Assembly (NCBI RefSeq): GCF_021216675.1
Contig: NZ_CP086120.1
Coordinates: 5,520,001-5,584,000, forward strand
DNA length: 64,000 bases
Reading direction: 5' to 3'
Origin: Streptomyces gobiensis
Lineage (GTDB): Bacteria; Actinomycetota; Actinomycetes; Streptomycetales; Streptomycetaceae
The notes under the pieces are model-generated. The model had not been told where the DNA came from and ran no database searches. It saw only the letters and a program-made list of their open reading frames with translations. Made by a program: the position numbers and the translations under genes. This document shows, one piece after another, positions 1 to 9,492 of this stretch (positions are counted from its first letter, which is position 1; each line of letters starts with the position of its first letter).

Positions 1-1163
<1,163 letters not shown>

Positions 1164-1246
1164 GCAGTTGCTCGCGTCCACTGTGTAGGTTCTGAGGTAA
1201 CGACCAGAACCGGTAACCAATTTTTTTGGTTGTGAACTTCATAAGT
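1164..1246 (+). other. 23S-5S intergenic spacer
   Basis: Spacer of an rRNA operon with no tRNA in it. A 7-bp hairpin (GGTTCTG 1188-1194 pairing with CAGAACC 1205-1211) and a T7 run at 1221-1227 are visible. They look like rRNA processing structure rather than a true terminator, because the 5S gene follows at once. Confidence 0.7.
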
Positions 1247-1365
1247 GTTTCGGTGGCCTTGGCGAAGGGGAAACGCCCGGTTACATTTCGAACCCGGAAG
1301 CTAAGCCTTTCAGCGCCGATGGTACTGCATGGGGGACCGTGTGGGAGAGTAGGACGCCGCCGAAC
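1247..1365 (+). rRNA. 5S ribosomal RNA
   Basis: About 119 nt with typical 5S content: it begins GTTTCGGTGG, has the conserved internal segment CGAACCCGGAAGCTAAGC, and ends near CGCCGCCGAAC, complementary to the 5' end. It follows the 23S gene and completes the rRNA operon. End positions are judged by eye and may be off by 1-3 bases. Confidence 0.95.
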
Positions 1366-1376
1366 AATCATTGATG

Positions 1377-1408
1377 AGAAGCCCCGTTGGGAAACCAACG
1401 GGGCTTCT
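1377..1408 (+). terminator. rRNA operon terminator
   Basis: Perfect 14-bp stem (AGAAGCCCCGTTGG, tetraloop GAAA, CCAACGGGGCTTCT) directly after the 5S gene. The long GC-rich stem with a stable GNRA loop and a weak downstream T run (TCTCTGCGTTT) is what actinobacterial rRNA terminators look like. It separates the rrn operon from the following protein-coding cluster. Confidence 0.9.
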
Positions 1409-1500
1409 CTGCGTTTCAGGGGCAGCCCCCGTGCGCTGGGCGTTGGCTTCTGCGGGTAAGGTCAGGGGGCAAAGCTGGCACATTCTCACGGGAGGCCCCG

Positions 1501-2109
1501 GTGGAGGTCCAGGAGACGCGCGTCCAGACAGACCGCGTCCTCACGATCCCCAACATCCTCAGCATGGCGAGGCTCGTTGGGGTGCCCGTCTTTCTCTGGC
1601 TCATCCTCTGGCCGGAGTTCGGGGGCCCCAACCGCGACCTGTGGGCCCTCGCAGTGCTCGCCCTGAGCGGTGTCAGCGACTACCTGGACGGTAAGCTCGC
1701 GCGGCGCTGGAACCAGATCAGCAGCCTCGGCCGGATCCTCGACCCAGCGGCTGACCGGTTGTACATCCTCTCGACGCTGGTGGGTCTTACCTGGCGTGAC
1801 ATCCTGCCTCTGTGGCTCACGGTGCTCTTGCTCGCCCGTGAGCTGCTGCTGCTGGTGATGGTCTGGCTCCTGGACCGTCACGGCTACGCGCCTCCTCAGG
1901 TGAACTTCCTGGGCAAGGCGGCCACCTTCAACTTGATGTACGCCTTTCCGTTGCTGCTTCTCAGTGATGGAAGTGGATGGCTGTCCTCGCTCGCTGCTAT
2001 TTTCGGATGGGCGTTCGCTGGATGGGGTACAACGCTGTACTGGTGGGCAGGAATCCTCTACGTGGTTCAGGTCCGCCGGATTCTCAAGGCGGACGCCGCG
2101 GCCGACTGA
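1501..2109 (+). CDS. cls: CDP-alcohol phosphatidyltransferase, cardiolipin synthase type
   Basis: 202-residue integral membrane enzyme. The full CDP-alcohol phosphotransferase signature D-x2-D-G-x2-A-R-x8-G-x3-D-x3-D is present at residues 60-85 (D60, D63, G64, A67, R68, G77, D81, D85), with several hydrophobic segments around it. The GTG start at 1501 was chosen because GGAGG lies at 1491-1495; the frame stays open upstream to 1387 but would run into the rRNA terminator. The gene at this chromosomal position in S. coelicolor (before a mannose-1-phosphate guanylyltransferase) is known as a eukaryote-like cardiolipin synthase joining CDP-diacylglycerol to phosphatidylglycerol; the mycobacterial relative is called pgsA2. 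Phosphatidylglycerophosphate synthase activity is the alternative. Confidence 0.85.
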   Translation: MEVQETRVQTDRVLTIPNILSMARLVGVPVFLWLILWPEFGGPNRDLWALAVLALSGVSDYLDGKLARRWNQISSLGRILDPAADRLYILSTLVGLTWRDILPLWLTVLLLARELLLLVMVWLLDRHGYAPPQVNFLGKAATFNLMYAFPLLLLSDGSGWLSSLAAIFGWAFAGWGTTLYWWAGILYVVQVRRILKADAAAD

Positions 2110-2219
2110 GCTAGCCTCCTGGCAGCGTTGCAGAGGCCGGGTGCCCGTATGCGATCCGTGGCCATCTGACCAGGCTTGGTCGGCATGACCGTCGTCTCTT
2201 CGAGGAGGACGTTTCCGAC

Positions 2220-4715
2220 ATGAAAGCCGTCGTGATGGCTGGTGGCGAAGGCACTCGGCTTCGCCCTATGACCGCGAGCATGCCCAAACCGCTCCTGCCC
2301 GTGGCCAACAGGCCGATCATGGAGCATGTACTGAGGCTGCTCAAGCGGCACGGGCTCAGCGAGACCGTGGTAACCGTGCAGTTCCTCGCTTCCCTCGTCA
2401 AGAATTACTTCGGTGATGGCGAGGAGCTCGGCATGGAGCTGACCTACGCCAATGAGGAGAAGCCACTCGGCACCGCCGGCAGCGTCAAGAACGCCGAAGA
2501 AGCCCTCAAGGACGACGCCTTCCTGGTCATCTCCGGGGACGCACTCACGGACTTTGATCTCACCGAGCTGATCAACTTTCACCGTGAGCGTGGAGCGCTG
2601 GTCACGGTCTGTCTGACACGGGTGCCGAACCCGCTCGAATTCGGAATCACCATCGTCGACGAGGAAGGCCGAGTCGAGCGCTTCCTCGAGAAACCGACCT
2701 GGGGCCAAGTCTTCTCCGACACAGTCAACACCGGAATCTATGTGATGGAGCCGGAAGTCTTCGACTACGTGGAGCCCGACGTACCCGTCGACTGGTCCGG
2801 TGATGTCTTCCCGCAGCTCATGAAGGAAGGCAAACCGATCTACGGCTATATCGCCGAAGGGTACTGGGAAGACGTCGGCACCCATGAGAGCTATGTGAAG
2901 GCCCAGGCGGATGTCCTCGAGGGCAAGGTCGATGTTGATATCGACGGCTTCGAGATCTCCCCAGGCGTCTGGGTGGCCGAGGGAGCCGAGGTGCACCCGG
3001 ACGCGGAGCTTCGTGGACCGCTCTACATCGGTGACTACGCCAAAGTGGAGAGCGGCGCCGAGCTGCGGGAACACACCGTCATCGGTTCGAATGTCGTCGT
3101 CAAGAGCGGCGCCTTTCTGCATAAGGCGGTTGTGCACGACAACGTCTACATCGGACAGCAGAGTAATCTGCGTGGCTGTGTGGTCGGCAAGAACACCGAC
3201 ATCATGCGCGCTGCCCGCATCGAGGACGGGGCGGTCATCGGTGATGAGTGTCTGGTGGGCGAGGAATCGATTATCCAGGGCAACGTGCGCGTCTATCCCT
3301 TCAAGACAATTGAGGCCGGCGCCTTCGTCAATACCTCGGTCATCTGGGAATCCCGGGGCCAGGCCCATCTCTTCGGTGCCCGTGGTGTCTCCGGCATCCT
3401 GAATGTGGAGATTACGCCCGAGCTCGCCGTACGGCTCGCGGGCGCCTATGCCACCACCCTGAAGAAGGGGTCCACGGTCACCACGGCGCGCGACCACTCC
3501 CGTGGTGCGCGAGCGCTGAAACGAGCCATGATCTCCGCCCTGCAGGCCAGCGCCATCGACGTCCGCGACCTGGAGAACGCGCCTCTGCCGGTCGCCCGCC
3601 AGCAGACCGCCAGAGGCAGTGCGGGTGGGATCATGATCCGGACCACCCCAGGGGTGCCGGACTCACTGGACATCATGTTCTTCGATGAGCGTGGCGCGGA
3701 CCTGTCCCAGGCCGGCCAGCGCAAACTGGACCGGGTCTACGCCCGCCAGGAGTATCGCCGAGCCTTCCCCGGTGAGATCGGCGATCTGCGCTTCCCCGCC
3801 AGCGTCTTCGACTCGTATGCGGGCTCCCTCCTGCGCGCCGTGGACACCAGCGGCGTTGCCGAGTCCGGGCTCAAGGTCGTGGTGGACGCCGCGCACGGCA
3901 GCGCCGGTCTGGTGCTGCCGAGCCTGCTGGGACGCCTCGGTGTGGAGGCCCTCACGATCAACCCGGGGCTCGATGAGGCGCGGCCCACGGAGACAGCGGA
4001 AGCCCGCCGCTCCGGGCTGGTCCGGCTCGGTGAGATGGTCGCTTCGGCCCGTGCGGCGTTCGGCGTCCGCTTTGACCCGGTCGGTGAACGGCTGTCCCTG
4101 GTGGATGAGCGTGGCAGGATCATCGAGGACCAGCGGGCGCTCCTCGTCATGCTTGACCTCGTCGCCGCGGAGCGCCGCAGCGGGCGGGTCGCGCTGCCGG
4201 TGACGACGACCCGCATCGCGGAGCAGGTGGCCGCGTACCACGGCACGCAGGTGGAGTGGACCACCACCTCGCCGGACGATCTCACCAGGGTGGGCCGCGA
4301 TGACGCCACGATCTTCGGTGGTGATGGACGGGGCGGCTTCATCATCCCGGAGTTCAGCTCTGTTTTCGATGGCAGCGCCGCGTTTGTCCGCCTCATCGGG
4401 CTCGTCGCCCGCACTCAGCTCACCCTCAGCCAGATCAGCGCACGTATCCCACGCGCTCATGTGCTGCGCCGTGACCTGGCCACGCCCTGGGCTGTCAAGG
4501 GACTGGTGATGCGGCATGTCGTGGAAGCTGCCGGGGACCGGTCTGTGGACACCACCGACGGAGTGCGGGTGGTCGAGTCCGATGGTCGTTGGGTCATGGT
4601 CCTCCCCGACCCGGCGGAGGCGGTGACACACCTGTGGGCGGAGGGGCCGGATGACGACTCCGCGCAGGCGCTGCTGGATGAGTGGTCCGCCGTGGTTGAC
4701 AGCGCGGGACACTGA
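2220..4715 (+). CDS. Mannose-1-phosphate guanylyltransferase-like protein fused to degenerate phosphomutase domain
   Basis: 831 residues in three parts. Residues 1-235 form a nucleotidyltransferase with the signature AGGEGTRLRPMT (7-18) and K23, expected to join a sugar 1-phosphate to an NTP (GDP-mannose synthesis in the closest named family). About residues 250-370 are left-handed beta-helix hexapeptide repeats. About 385-831 has a phosphohexomutase fold, but the phosphoserine loop (TASHNP in active enzymes) reads RTTPGV at 474-479 and the metal loop (DGDADR) reads FDPVGER at 618-624. This domain is therefore probably non-catalytic, perhaps a sugar-phosphate sensor. ATG start preceded by GAGGAGGA; 110 nt after cls and probably co-transcribed. 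The likely downstream use is mannosylated lipids, glycans or glycoproteins. Confidence 0.85.
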   Translation: MKAVVMAGGEGTRLRPMTASMPKPLLPVANRPIMEHVLRLLKRHGLSETVVTVQFLASLVKNYFGDGEELGMELTYANEEKPLGTAGSVKNAEEALKDDAFLVISGDALTDFDLTELINFHRERGALVTVCLTRVPNPLEFGITIVDEEGRVERFLEKPTWGQVFSDTVNTGIYVMEPEVFDYVEPDVPVDWSGDVFPQLMKEGKPIYGYIAEGYWEDVGTHESYVKAQADVLEGKVDVDIDGFEISPGVWVAEGAEVHPDAELRGPLYIGDYAKVESGAELREHTVIGSNVVVKSGAFLHKAVVHDNVYIGQQSNLRGCVVGKNTDIMRAARIEDGAVIGDECLVGEESIIQGNVRVYPFKTIEAGAFVNTSVIWESRGQAHLFGARGVSGILNVEITPELAVRLAGAYATTLKKGSTVTTARDHSRGARALKRAMISALQASAIDVRDLENAPLPVARQQTARGSAGGIMIRTTPGVPDSLDIMFFDERGADLSQAGQRKLDRVYARQEYRRAFPGEIGDLRFPASVFDSYAGSLLRAVDTSGVAESGLKVVVDAAHGSAGLVLPSLLGRLGVEALTINPGLDEARPTETAEARRSGLVRLGEMVASARAAFGVRFDPVGERLSLVDERGRIIEDQRALLVMLDLVAAERRSGRVALPVTTTRIAEQVAAYHGTQVEWTTTSPDDLTRVGRDDATIFGGDGRGGFIIPEFSSVFDGSAAFVRLIGLVARTQLTLSQISARIPRAHVLRRDLATPWAVKGLVMRHVVEAAGDRSVDTTDGVRVVESDGRWVMVLPDPAEAVTHLWAEGPDDDSAQALLDEWSAVVDSAGH

Positions 4716-4812
4716 CGGCACCGTCATGACGGTAACCGGATGGCGTAGGGGAATTGACTCGATCCGGCATACCGGTGGGCCCATTCGGCGGTGAAGCTCT
4801 GGACATGCGACG

Positions 4813-5718
4813 ATGTGCGGCATGTCGCAGCAGCACCCCGAACGGAGTACCGCATCGCGGCCTGCGCGACCCGATGCCTCCATGTCGCTGCTGACCAACG
4901 TGATGGACCACAGCCTCGACGACGGCTACGCGGAAGCGGCCGCGCGTCGAGGCGCCGAGGGCCGCTCGGGATTGCCCCGCACACTGCGGGCCAAGCTTGG
5001 GCTCGCCCTCGGCCTGGTCCTGGCCGCTCTGGTGGTCACCCTGGGAGCGGCGCAGGCACGCTTCGCCGCGCCGACCGTCGCCAAGGAGCGCCAGGAGCTG
5101 ATCGACCGTATTGAGGACGGGACCCAGGACGCCGACGCGCTGCAAAAGCGTATGGACTCTCTTCGGGAGGCCGTCGCCGCCAAACAGCGCGAGGCCCTGC
5201 AGAACCACGGCGGGGACACCGGCGAGCTGGTCGGACTGCTGGCCGGGGCCACCCCCGTCGAGGGGCCGGGTGTCAAGCTGGTCGTCGACGACGCCAAGGG
5301 CACCAGGGGGGACACCGGCGATCCCCGGGGGAGCAGTGGCTTCTCCGATACGGGCCGGCTGCTCGACCGCGATTTGCAGCGGGTCGTGAACGGGCTGTGG
5401 GAATCGGGCGCGGAGGCGATCTCGGTCAATGGCCAGCGGCTGACGGCGCTCTCCGCCATCCGCGCGGCGGGCGACGCCATACTCGTCGACAACAAGCCCC
5501 TCGTGCCGCCGTACACCGTGCTCGCGATCGGTGATGGGCAACGGCTCAGCAGCAGATTCCAGGACAGCGCCGACGGTGTGTATCTGCATGTACTCCAGGA
5601 GAGCTACGGCATCCGTACCAGCATCGCCGTACAGGGGAAGGTGCGGCTGTCTGCCGCGCCGAGCCTGATCGTACGAACGGCAGAGCCCGTGAACACAGGA
5701 AAGGGCAGCACATCGTGA
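4813..5718 (+). CDS. DUF881 membrane-anchored protein (first copy)
   Basis: 301 residues with a short cytoplasmic N-terminus, one transmembrane segment at about 61-82, a coiled-coil-like stretch (about 88-135) and a DUF881 domain outside the membrane, including the family segments SVNGQRLT and VPPYTVLAIG. The function of DUF881 is unknown. Paired copies around sbp are conserved in actinobacteria and resemble partial copies of division-associated loci. No convincing SD exists for the ATG at 4813; ATG 4822, three codons on, is equally possible. The gene ends in a GTGA overlap with sbp, so translation of the two is probably coupled. Confidence 0.85.
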   Translation: MCGMSQQHPERSTASRPARPDASMSLLTNVMDHSLDDGYAEAAARRGAEGRSGLPRTLRAKLGLALGLVLAALVVTLGAAQARFAAPTVAKERQELIDRIEDGTQDADALQKRMDSLREAVAAKQREALQNHGGDTGELVGLLAGATPVEGPGVKLVVDDAKGTRGDTGDPRGSSGFSDTGRLLDRDLQRVVNGLWESGAEAISVNGQRLTALSAIRAAGDAILVDNKPLVPPYTVLAIGDGQRLSSRFQDSADGVYLHVLQESYGIRTSIAVQGKVRLSAAPSLIVRTAEPVNTGKGSTS

Positions 5719-6047
5719 TCGCCGTACTGGGCCTGATCGTGGGAGTCGTGGCCGGACTTGTTCTCCGGCCCGTGGTGCCAACGGTCGTGGAGCCCTATCT
5801 GCCCATCGCCGTGGTCGCGGCGCTCGACGCGGTCTTCGGTGGACTGCGGGCGATGCTGGACGGCATCTTCGACGACAAGGTCTTCGTCGTGTCGTTCTTG
5901 TCCAATGTCGTGGTCGCCGCGCTGATCGTGTTCCTGGGCGACAAGCTGGGGGTCGGTGCCCAGCTGTCCACCGGCGTGGTGGTCGTCCTGGGCATCCGTA
6001 TCTTCTCCAACGCGGCCGCGATCCGGCGGCACATCTTCCGGGCGTGA
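5715..6047 (+). CDS. sbp: Small basic protein Sbp, membrane protein
   Basis: 110-residue highly hydrophobic protein with three likely transmembrane segments and a basic C-terminal tail (AAIRRHIFR), matching the small-basic-protein family found near division genes in Gram-positive bacteria. The GTG start overlaps the stop of the preceding DUF881 gene (GTGA). Its own stop overlaps another possible GTG at 6044. Position between two DUF881 genes is conserved across actinobacteria, which suggests that the three proteins form a membrane complex. Biochemical function is not established. Confidence 0.88.
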   Translation: MIAVLGLIVGVVAGLVLRPVVPTVVEPYLPIAVVAALDAVFGGLRAMLDGIFDDKVFVVSFLSNVVVAALIVFLGDKLGVGAQLSTGVVVVLGIRIFSNAAAIRRHIFRA

Positions 6048-6052
6048 GATCC

Positions 6053-7060
6053 ATGAGCGACGACGAGAAGAATCCGGACGAGCGCCGCGGCACCCGGCAC
6101 GAGTCCGAGGACCCCGCACCGCTGGAATCGGCGGAATCGGCAGGACCGGGGAAAGCGACGGAACCGGGGAAGGCGACGGAACCGGGGGAGGGGACGGAAC
6201 CGGAGAAGGGGACGGAACCCGAGGAGCCGCCGTCGGTGAGCGCCGGGCGGACCGCAGAGACCGCGGACGAGAGCGCGGTGCCGGGCAGTCAGAGTGCCCC
6301 CGGCGAAGAGGGGAAGCCAGCCGGGCCGGAGCAGCCGCAGCTGACCGGCAGGCAGCGGCTCGCAGCCGGGCTGTGGCCGCCCCGGGTGAACCGGAAGCAA
6401 CTCGTCGCAGCGTTGCTGCTGTTCGTTCTGGGGCTGGGCCTGGCCATCCAGGTACGCTCGACCAGCGAGGGCAGCCCCCTGCGCGGTGCACGGCAGGAGG
6501 ATCTCGTACGGATCCTGGGCGAGCTGGAGGACCGCACCAAGCGGCTGGAGGACGAGAAGCAGCGGCTCGAAGGTCAGCGTTCAGAGCTGGAGAACAGCTC
6601 GGACCAGGCCGAGGAGGCCCGCAAGCAGACCCGGGAGCGGGAGCGGCAGCTCGGAGTCCTCGCGGGCACGATCGGGGCCACCGGGCCCGGGATCCATCTC
6701 GAAATCAGCGACCCGGCGGGTGCCGTGGAGGCGAAAAGGCTGCTGGACGCCATCCAGGAGCTCCGTGCGGCAGGTGCGGAAGCCATCCAGATCAACGATG
6801 TGCGGGTGGTGGCCGATACGTACTTCTCCGATGCGGAAGGCGGGGTCCGCATCGATGGCAGCAAGGTAGCCCCGCCCTACCGCTTCGACGTCATCGGCAA
6901 ACCGCAGGATCTGGAACCAGCGCTGAACATTCCAGGGGGAATCGTGCAGACCCTGCGTAAGGATCAAGCCACTGTGTCCATCAGTCGTTCGGAGAAGATC
7001 ATCGTGGATGCCTTGCGGCCTGCGAAGCGGCCTGACTACGCTCAGTTGTCATCCCGGTGA
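6053..7060 (+). CDS. DUF881 membrane-anchored protein (second copy) with acidic repeat N-terminus
   Basis: About 335 residues. The N-terminal ~110 residues are acidic and disordered, with imperfect TEPGK/TEPEK repeats at about 30-60 from repeated GGAACCGGGGA-type DNA. One transmembrane segment follows at about 118-136, then a coiled coil (about 150-200) and a DUF881 domain. The ATG at 6053, 5 nt after the sbp stop, was chosen; GTG 6044, overlapping that stop, is an alternative. The repeat array is probably length-variable between strains. The function is inferred only from conserved linkage with sbp and the first copy. Confidence 0.85.
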   Translation: MSDDEKNPDERRGTRHESEDPAPLESAESAGPGKATEPGKATEPGEGTEPEKGTEPEEPPSVSAGRTAETADESAVPGSQSAPGEEGKPAGPEQPQLTGRQRLAAGLWPPRVNRKQLVAALLLFVLGLGLAIQVRSTSEGSPLRGARQEDLVRILGELEDRTKRLEDEKQRLEGQRSELENSSDQAEEARKQTRERERQLGVLAGTIGATGPGIHLEISDPAGAVEAKRLLDAIQELRAAGAEAIQINDVRVVADTYFSDAEGGVRIDGSKVAPPYRFDVIGKPQDLEPALNIPGGIVQTLRKDQATVSISRSEKIIVDALRPAKRPDYAQLSSR

Positions 7061-7226
7061 GGGTGCCTGTGAGCTTTCCGGGGGGTCGGGGGGCTTGTGG
7101 GGTGCTGCGTGGTGGAAACTGTCTGATGGCCATGGACGTTGTCAGGATGTCCGAATCGGCCTGTGTGAGCATCAAGGGTCTGTCCTGCCCCACGGGCGGG
7201 TCTGTTTCGTGCGAGGGGAATCGCCC

Positions 7227-8009
7227 GTGAGTTTTTTTGCGAAATTGTTCGGCAAGCGCCGGGACGCCGGTGATGGCGCCGCGCGTCACGCCGCCCGGCA
7301 TGGTGGGTCTGCGGGTGAGGCGTCGACGGAGAGCTCTGAGCGCCCGCTGTTCCGCGATGAGGTGACTGCCTCGGGCGGCGACAATTCGGGTGGGCACGGC
7401 GCGGCTTCTGTTGACCCGGGTACGGCAGGGCGCATAGGTTTCGAAGAACCATCAACCTCAAGTGAGGGTGGAGGGTTCGCCTTGCCGGTCTGTACGAGGT
7501 GCGGGAACCGAGCCGCTGAGGCGAGCCGGTTCTGTTCTAACTGCGGTGCGCCCCTGCGCGGTGGGGCTCCGACCGCTGAGCGGGCCTCGGAGACGACCTC
7601 CACGATCTCCATCTCCGGCCTGGAGGCCTACGACGCCGAGGCGACGGGGCAGACGCCCATGCTGTCCCCCGAGGCCCTGGCGGCCGTCGAGGCGCTGCCC
7701 ATGGGGTCGGCGCTGCTGGTGGTCCGCCGAGGCCCGAACTCCGGCAGCCGATTCCTGCTGGATGGCGAGCTCACCACGGTGGGACGGCATCCGCAGAGCG
7801 ACATCTTCCTTGACGACGTGACCGTCTCACGCCGTCATGTGGAGTTCCGGCGTGGCCCGGACGGCCGCTTCACCGTTTCGGACGTGGGCAGCTTGAACGG
7901 CACGTATGTCAATCGTGAGCCGATCGACTCGGTCGTGCTGAATAACGGCGACGAGGTCCAGATCGGCAAGTTCCGACTGGTCTTCTTCGCGAGCCAGCGG
8001 AGCATCTGA
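7227..8009 (+). CDS. garA: GarA/OdhI-like FHA-domain regulator with zinc ribbon
   Basis: 260 residues. The FHA domain fills about 163-256 (GR 186-187, SRRH 201-204, GSLNGTY 221-227) and binds phosphothreonine. The motif ETTS at 122-125 matches the threonine motif that PknB/PknG-type kinases phosphorylate in GarA and OdhI, where self-binding of the phosphothreonine shuts off inhibition of 2-oxoglutarate dehydrogenase and glutamate enzymes. A four-cysteine zinc ribbon (C89, C92, C103, C106) and a long polar N-terminus precede it, making the protein about 100 residues longer than GarA. GTG 7227 was chosen for the GAGGGGA SD at 7213-7219. The mycobacterial order would place gcvH just upstream; here there are only 166 non-coding nt. 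Confidence 0.85.
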   Translation: MSFFAKLFGKRRDAGDGAARHAARHGGSAGEASTESSERPLFRDEVTASGGDNSGGHGAASVDPGTAGRIGFEEPSTSSEGGGFALPVCTRCGNRAAEASRFCSNCGAPLRGGAPTAERASETTSTISISGLEAYDAEATGQTPMLSPEALAAVEALPMGSALLVVRRGPNSGSRFLLDGELTTVGRHPQSDIFLDDVTVSRRHVEFRRGPDGRFTVSDVGSLNGTYVNREPIDSVVLNNGDEVQIGKFRLVFFASQRSI

Positions 8010-8027
8010 CCCCCGCAGGGAAGGTTC

Positions 8028-8768
8028 ATGCTTCACACACCGTCGGGCGGTGCCGGAAGCGGCACCGCCACCGCGGAGAGCGGCCCCATGAGCATCGGGG
8101 CCGTGCTCAATCTGCTGCGTGACGAATTTCCCGAGATCACCATTTCCAAGATCCGGTTCCTGGAGTCGGAAGGCCTGATCGAGCCCCAGCGCACCCCCTC
8201 CGGGTATCGCAAGTTCAGCGCGGGCGACGTCGAGCGGCTGAGCTATGTGCTGCGGATGCAGCGCGACCACTACCTTCCGCTGAAGGTCATCCGTGAGCAG
8301 CTGGACGCGCTGGACCGCGGCGAGCAGGTGCCGCTGCCAGGGCAGGCCCCGCCGTGTGACCTGCCGGACAGCGCCCCGGGGCCGGCCGAGGCCGTCAGCT
8401 CGGCACGGATGGGCCGTGCCGAGCTGCTCGCCGCCGCGGAGGTGGAGGACCGGCAGCTCGCCGAGTGGGAGTCATACGGCCTGATCGGTCCCGTGGCCGA
8501 GGACGGCTACGAGGCGGAGGCCGTGGAGGTCGCACGGCTTATCGCCGATCTGGGCCGGTTCGGTCTGGAACCGCGTCACCTGCGTGCCGTAAAGGCGGCC
8601 GCGGAACGTGAGGCGGGCCTGGTCGAGCAGATCGTGGCCCCCCTGCGTCGGCACCGGAATCCCAAGACGCGGGCCCATGCCGAGGCGACGGCCCGGGAGC
8701 TGGCAGGGCTGTCGGTGCGGCTGCACGCAGCGCTTGTGAGGACGGCGCTGCGGGTACGCGCACACTGA
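8028..8768 (+). CDS. ftsR: MerR-family regulator FtsR
   Basis: 246 residues. The N-terminal winged helix-turn-helix (about 21-95) has the MerR signature IRFLESEGLIEPQRTPSGYR, and a regulatory C-terminal region follows. It is the counterpart of mycobacterial Rv1828 / corynebacterial FtsR, a regulator linked to ftsZ expression, and lies in the same place directly after garA. ATG 8028 has the SD GGGAAGG at 8019-8025, and the gap to garA is only 18 nt, so they are probably one transcript. Confidence 0.85.
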   Translation: MLHTPSGGAGSGTATAESGPMSIGAVLNLLRDEFPEITISKIRFLESEGLIEPQRTPSGYRKFSAGDVERLSYVLRMQRDHYLPLKVIREQLDALDRGEQVPLPGQAPPCDLPDSAPGPAEAVSSARMGRAELLAAAEVEDRQLAEWESYGLIGPVAEDGYEAEAVEVARLIADLGRFGLEPRHLRAVKAAAEREAGLVEQIVAPLRRHRNPKTRAHAEATARELAGLSVRLHAALVRTALRVRAH

Positions 8769-8831
8769 GAAGATGCCTGTTGGGAGGAGCCCGACTACCC
8801 AAACAGGTGGCGCACGTCCTAGGGTTGCTGT

Positions 8832-9305
8832 GTGAACGAGCTCGACGTCGTGGGTGTCCGGGTCGAAATGCCCTCTAACCAGCCGATCGTGCTCCTGCGT
8901 GAAGTGGGAGGCGACCGTTACCTCCCCATTTGGATCGGCCCCGGGGAGGCGACCGCCATTGCCTTCGCCCAGCAGGGCATGACCCCGGCCCGTCCGCTGA
9001 CCCATGACCTCTTCAAGGACGTCCTCGAGGCGGTTGGACAGGAACTCACCGCGGTCCGCATCACGGATCTCCGTGAGGGGGTGTTCTACGCCGAGCTGGT
9101 CTTCGCCAGCGGAGTCGAGGTCAGTGCCCGCCCATCCGACGCGATAGCGCTCGCACTGCGGACTGGAACGCCCATCTACGGCAGCGACGGGGTGCTGGAC
9201 GACGCGGGGATCGCGATCCCGGATGAGCAGGAGGACGAGGTGGAGAAGTTCCGCGAGTTCCTGGATCAGATCTCGCCCGAGGATTTCGGTACAAGCAGCC
9301 AGTAA
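8832..9305 (+). CDS. DUF151 bifunctional-nuclease-domain protein
   Basis: 157 residues matching the DUF151 (bifunctional nuclease) family along its length: N-terminal strand MNELDVVGVRVE, the segment PIWIGPGEATAIA, and the conserved SARPSDAIALALR near 97-109. Homologues (Rv1829 in mycobacteria, BBD in plants) sit in the same gene order. Nuclease activity has been claimed for plant members but is unproven here. GTG start with a weak upstream AGGG. Likely transcribed with ftsR. Confidence 0.85.
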   Translation: MNELDVVGVRVEMPSNQPIVLLREVGGDRYLPIWIGPGEATAIAFAQQGMTPARPLTHDLFKDVLEAVGQELTAVRITDLREGVFYAELVFASGVEVSARPSDAIALALRTGTPIYGSDGVLDDAGIAIPDEQEDEVEKFREFLDQISPEDFGTSSQ

Positions 9306-9369
9306 GCCCGCAGGGCCCGCGACCATCCCGCGTCCATTCCCGGGCTGCGGGCACGCGAAACCACCCGTA

Positions 9370-9435
9370 GGGTGATTATCACCCGGCGTGCCGAGTGTGG
9401 CGATCGTTGACGCACCCCAAGTGACTGCCTACCGT
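9370..9435 (+). promoter_or_regulatory. Promoter with inverted repeats upstream of the MerR gene
   Basis: GGGTGATTATCACCC at 9370-9384 is an inverted repeat with 7-bp arms around one base. It is followed by TTGACG (9407-9412), a 17-bp spacer and TACCGT (9430-9435), which fits a Streptomyces housekeeping -35/-10 pair. A second repeat (TGCCT/AGGCA) brackets the -10 box. This is probably the promoter of the following MerR gene with an operator just upstream of -35, perhaps for autoregulation. Confidence 0.55.
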
Positions 9436-9492
9436 CATTGAGGCAGGTCCCGGGACGTGTACTCACGGGACGTGAAGGGACGGAGGGTCGGC

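Noticed and set aside
1211..1231. AACCAATTTTTTTGGTT as an intrinsic terminator between 23S and 5S
   Set aside because: It would cut off the 5S gene, and the strong terminator follows 5S. Treated as a processing structure.
7079..7105. G runs upstream of garA as a quadruplex
   Set aside because: Only three long runs with a weak fourth; less convincing than the sbcC spacer.
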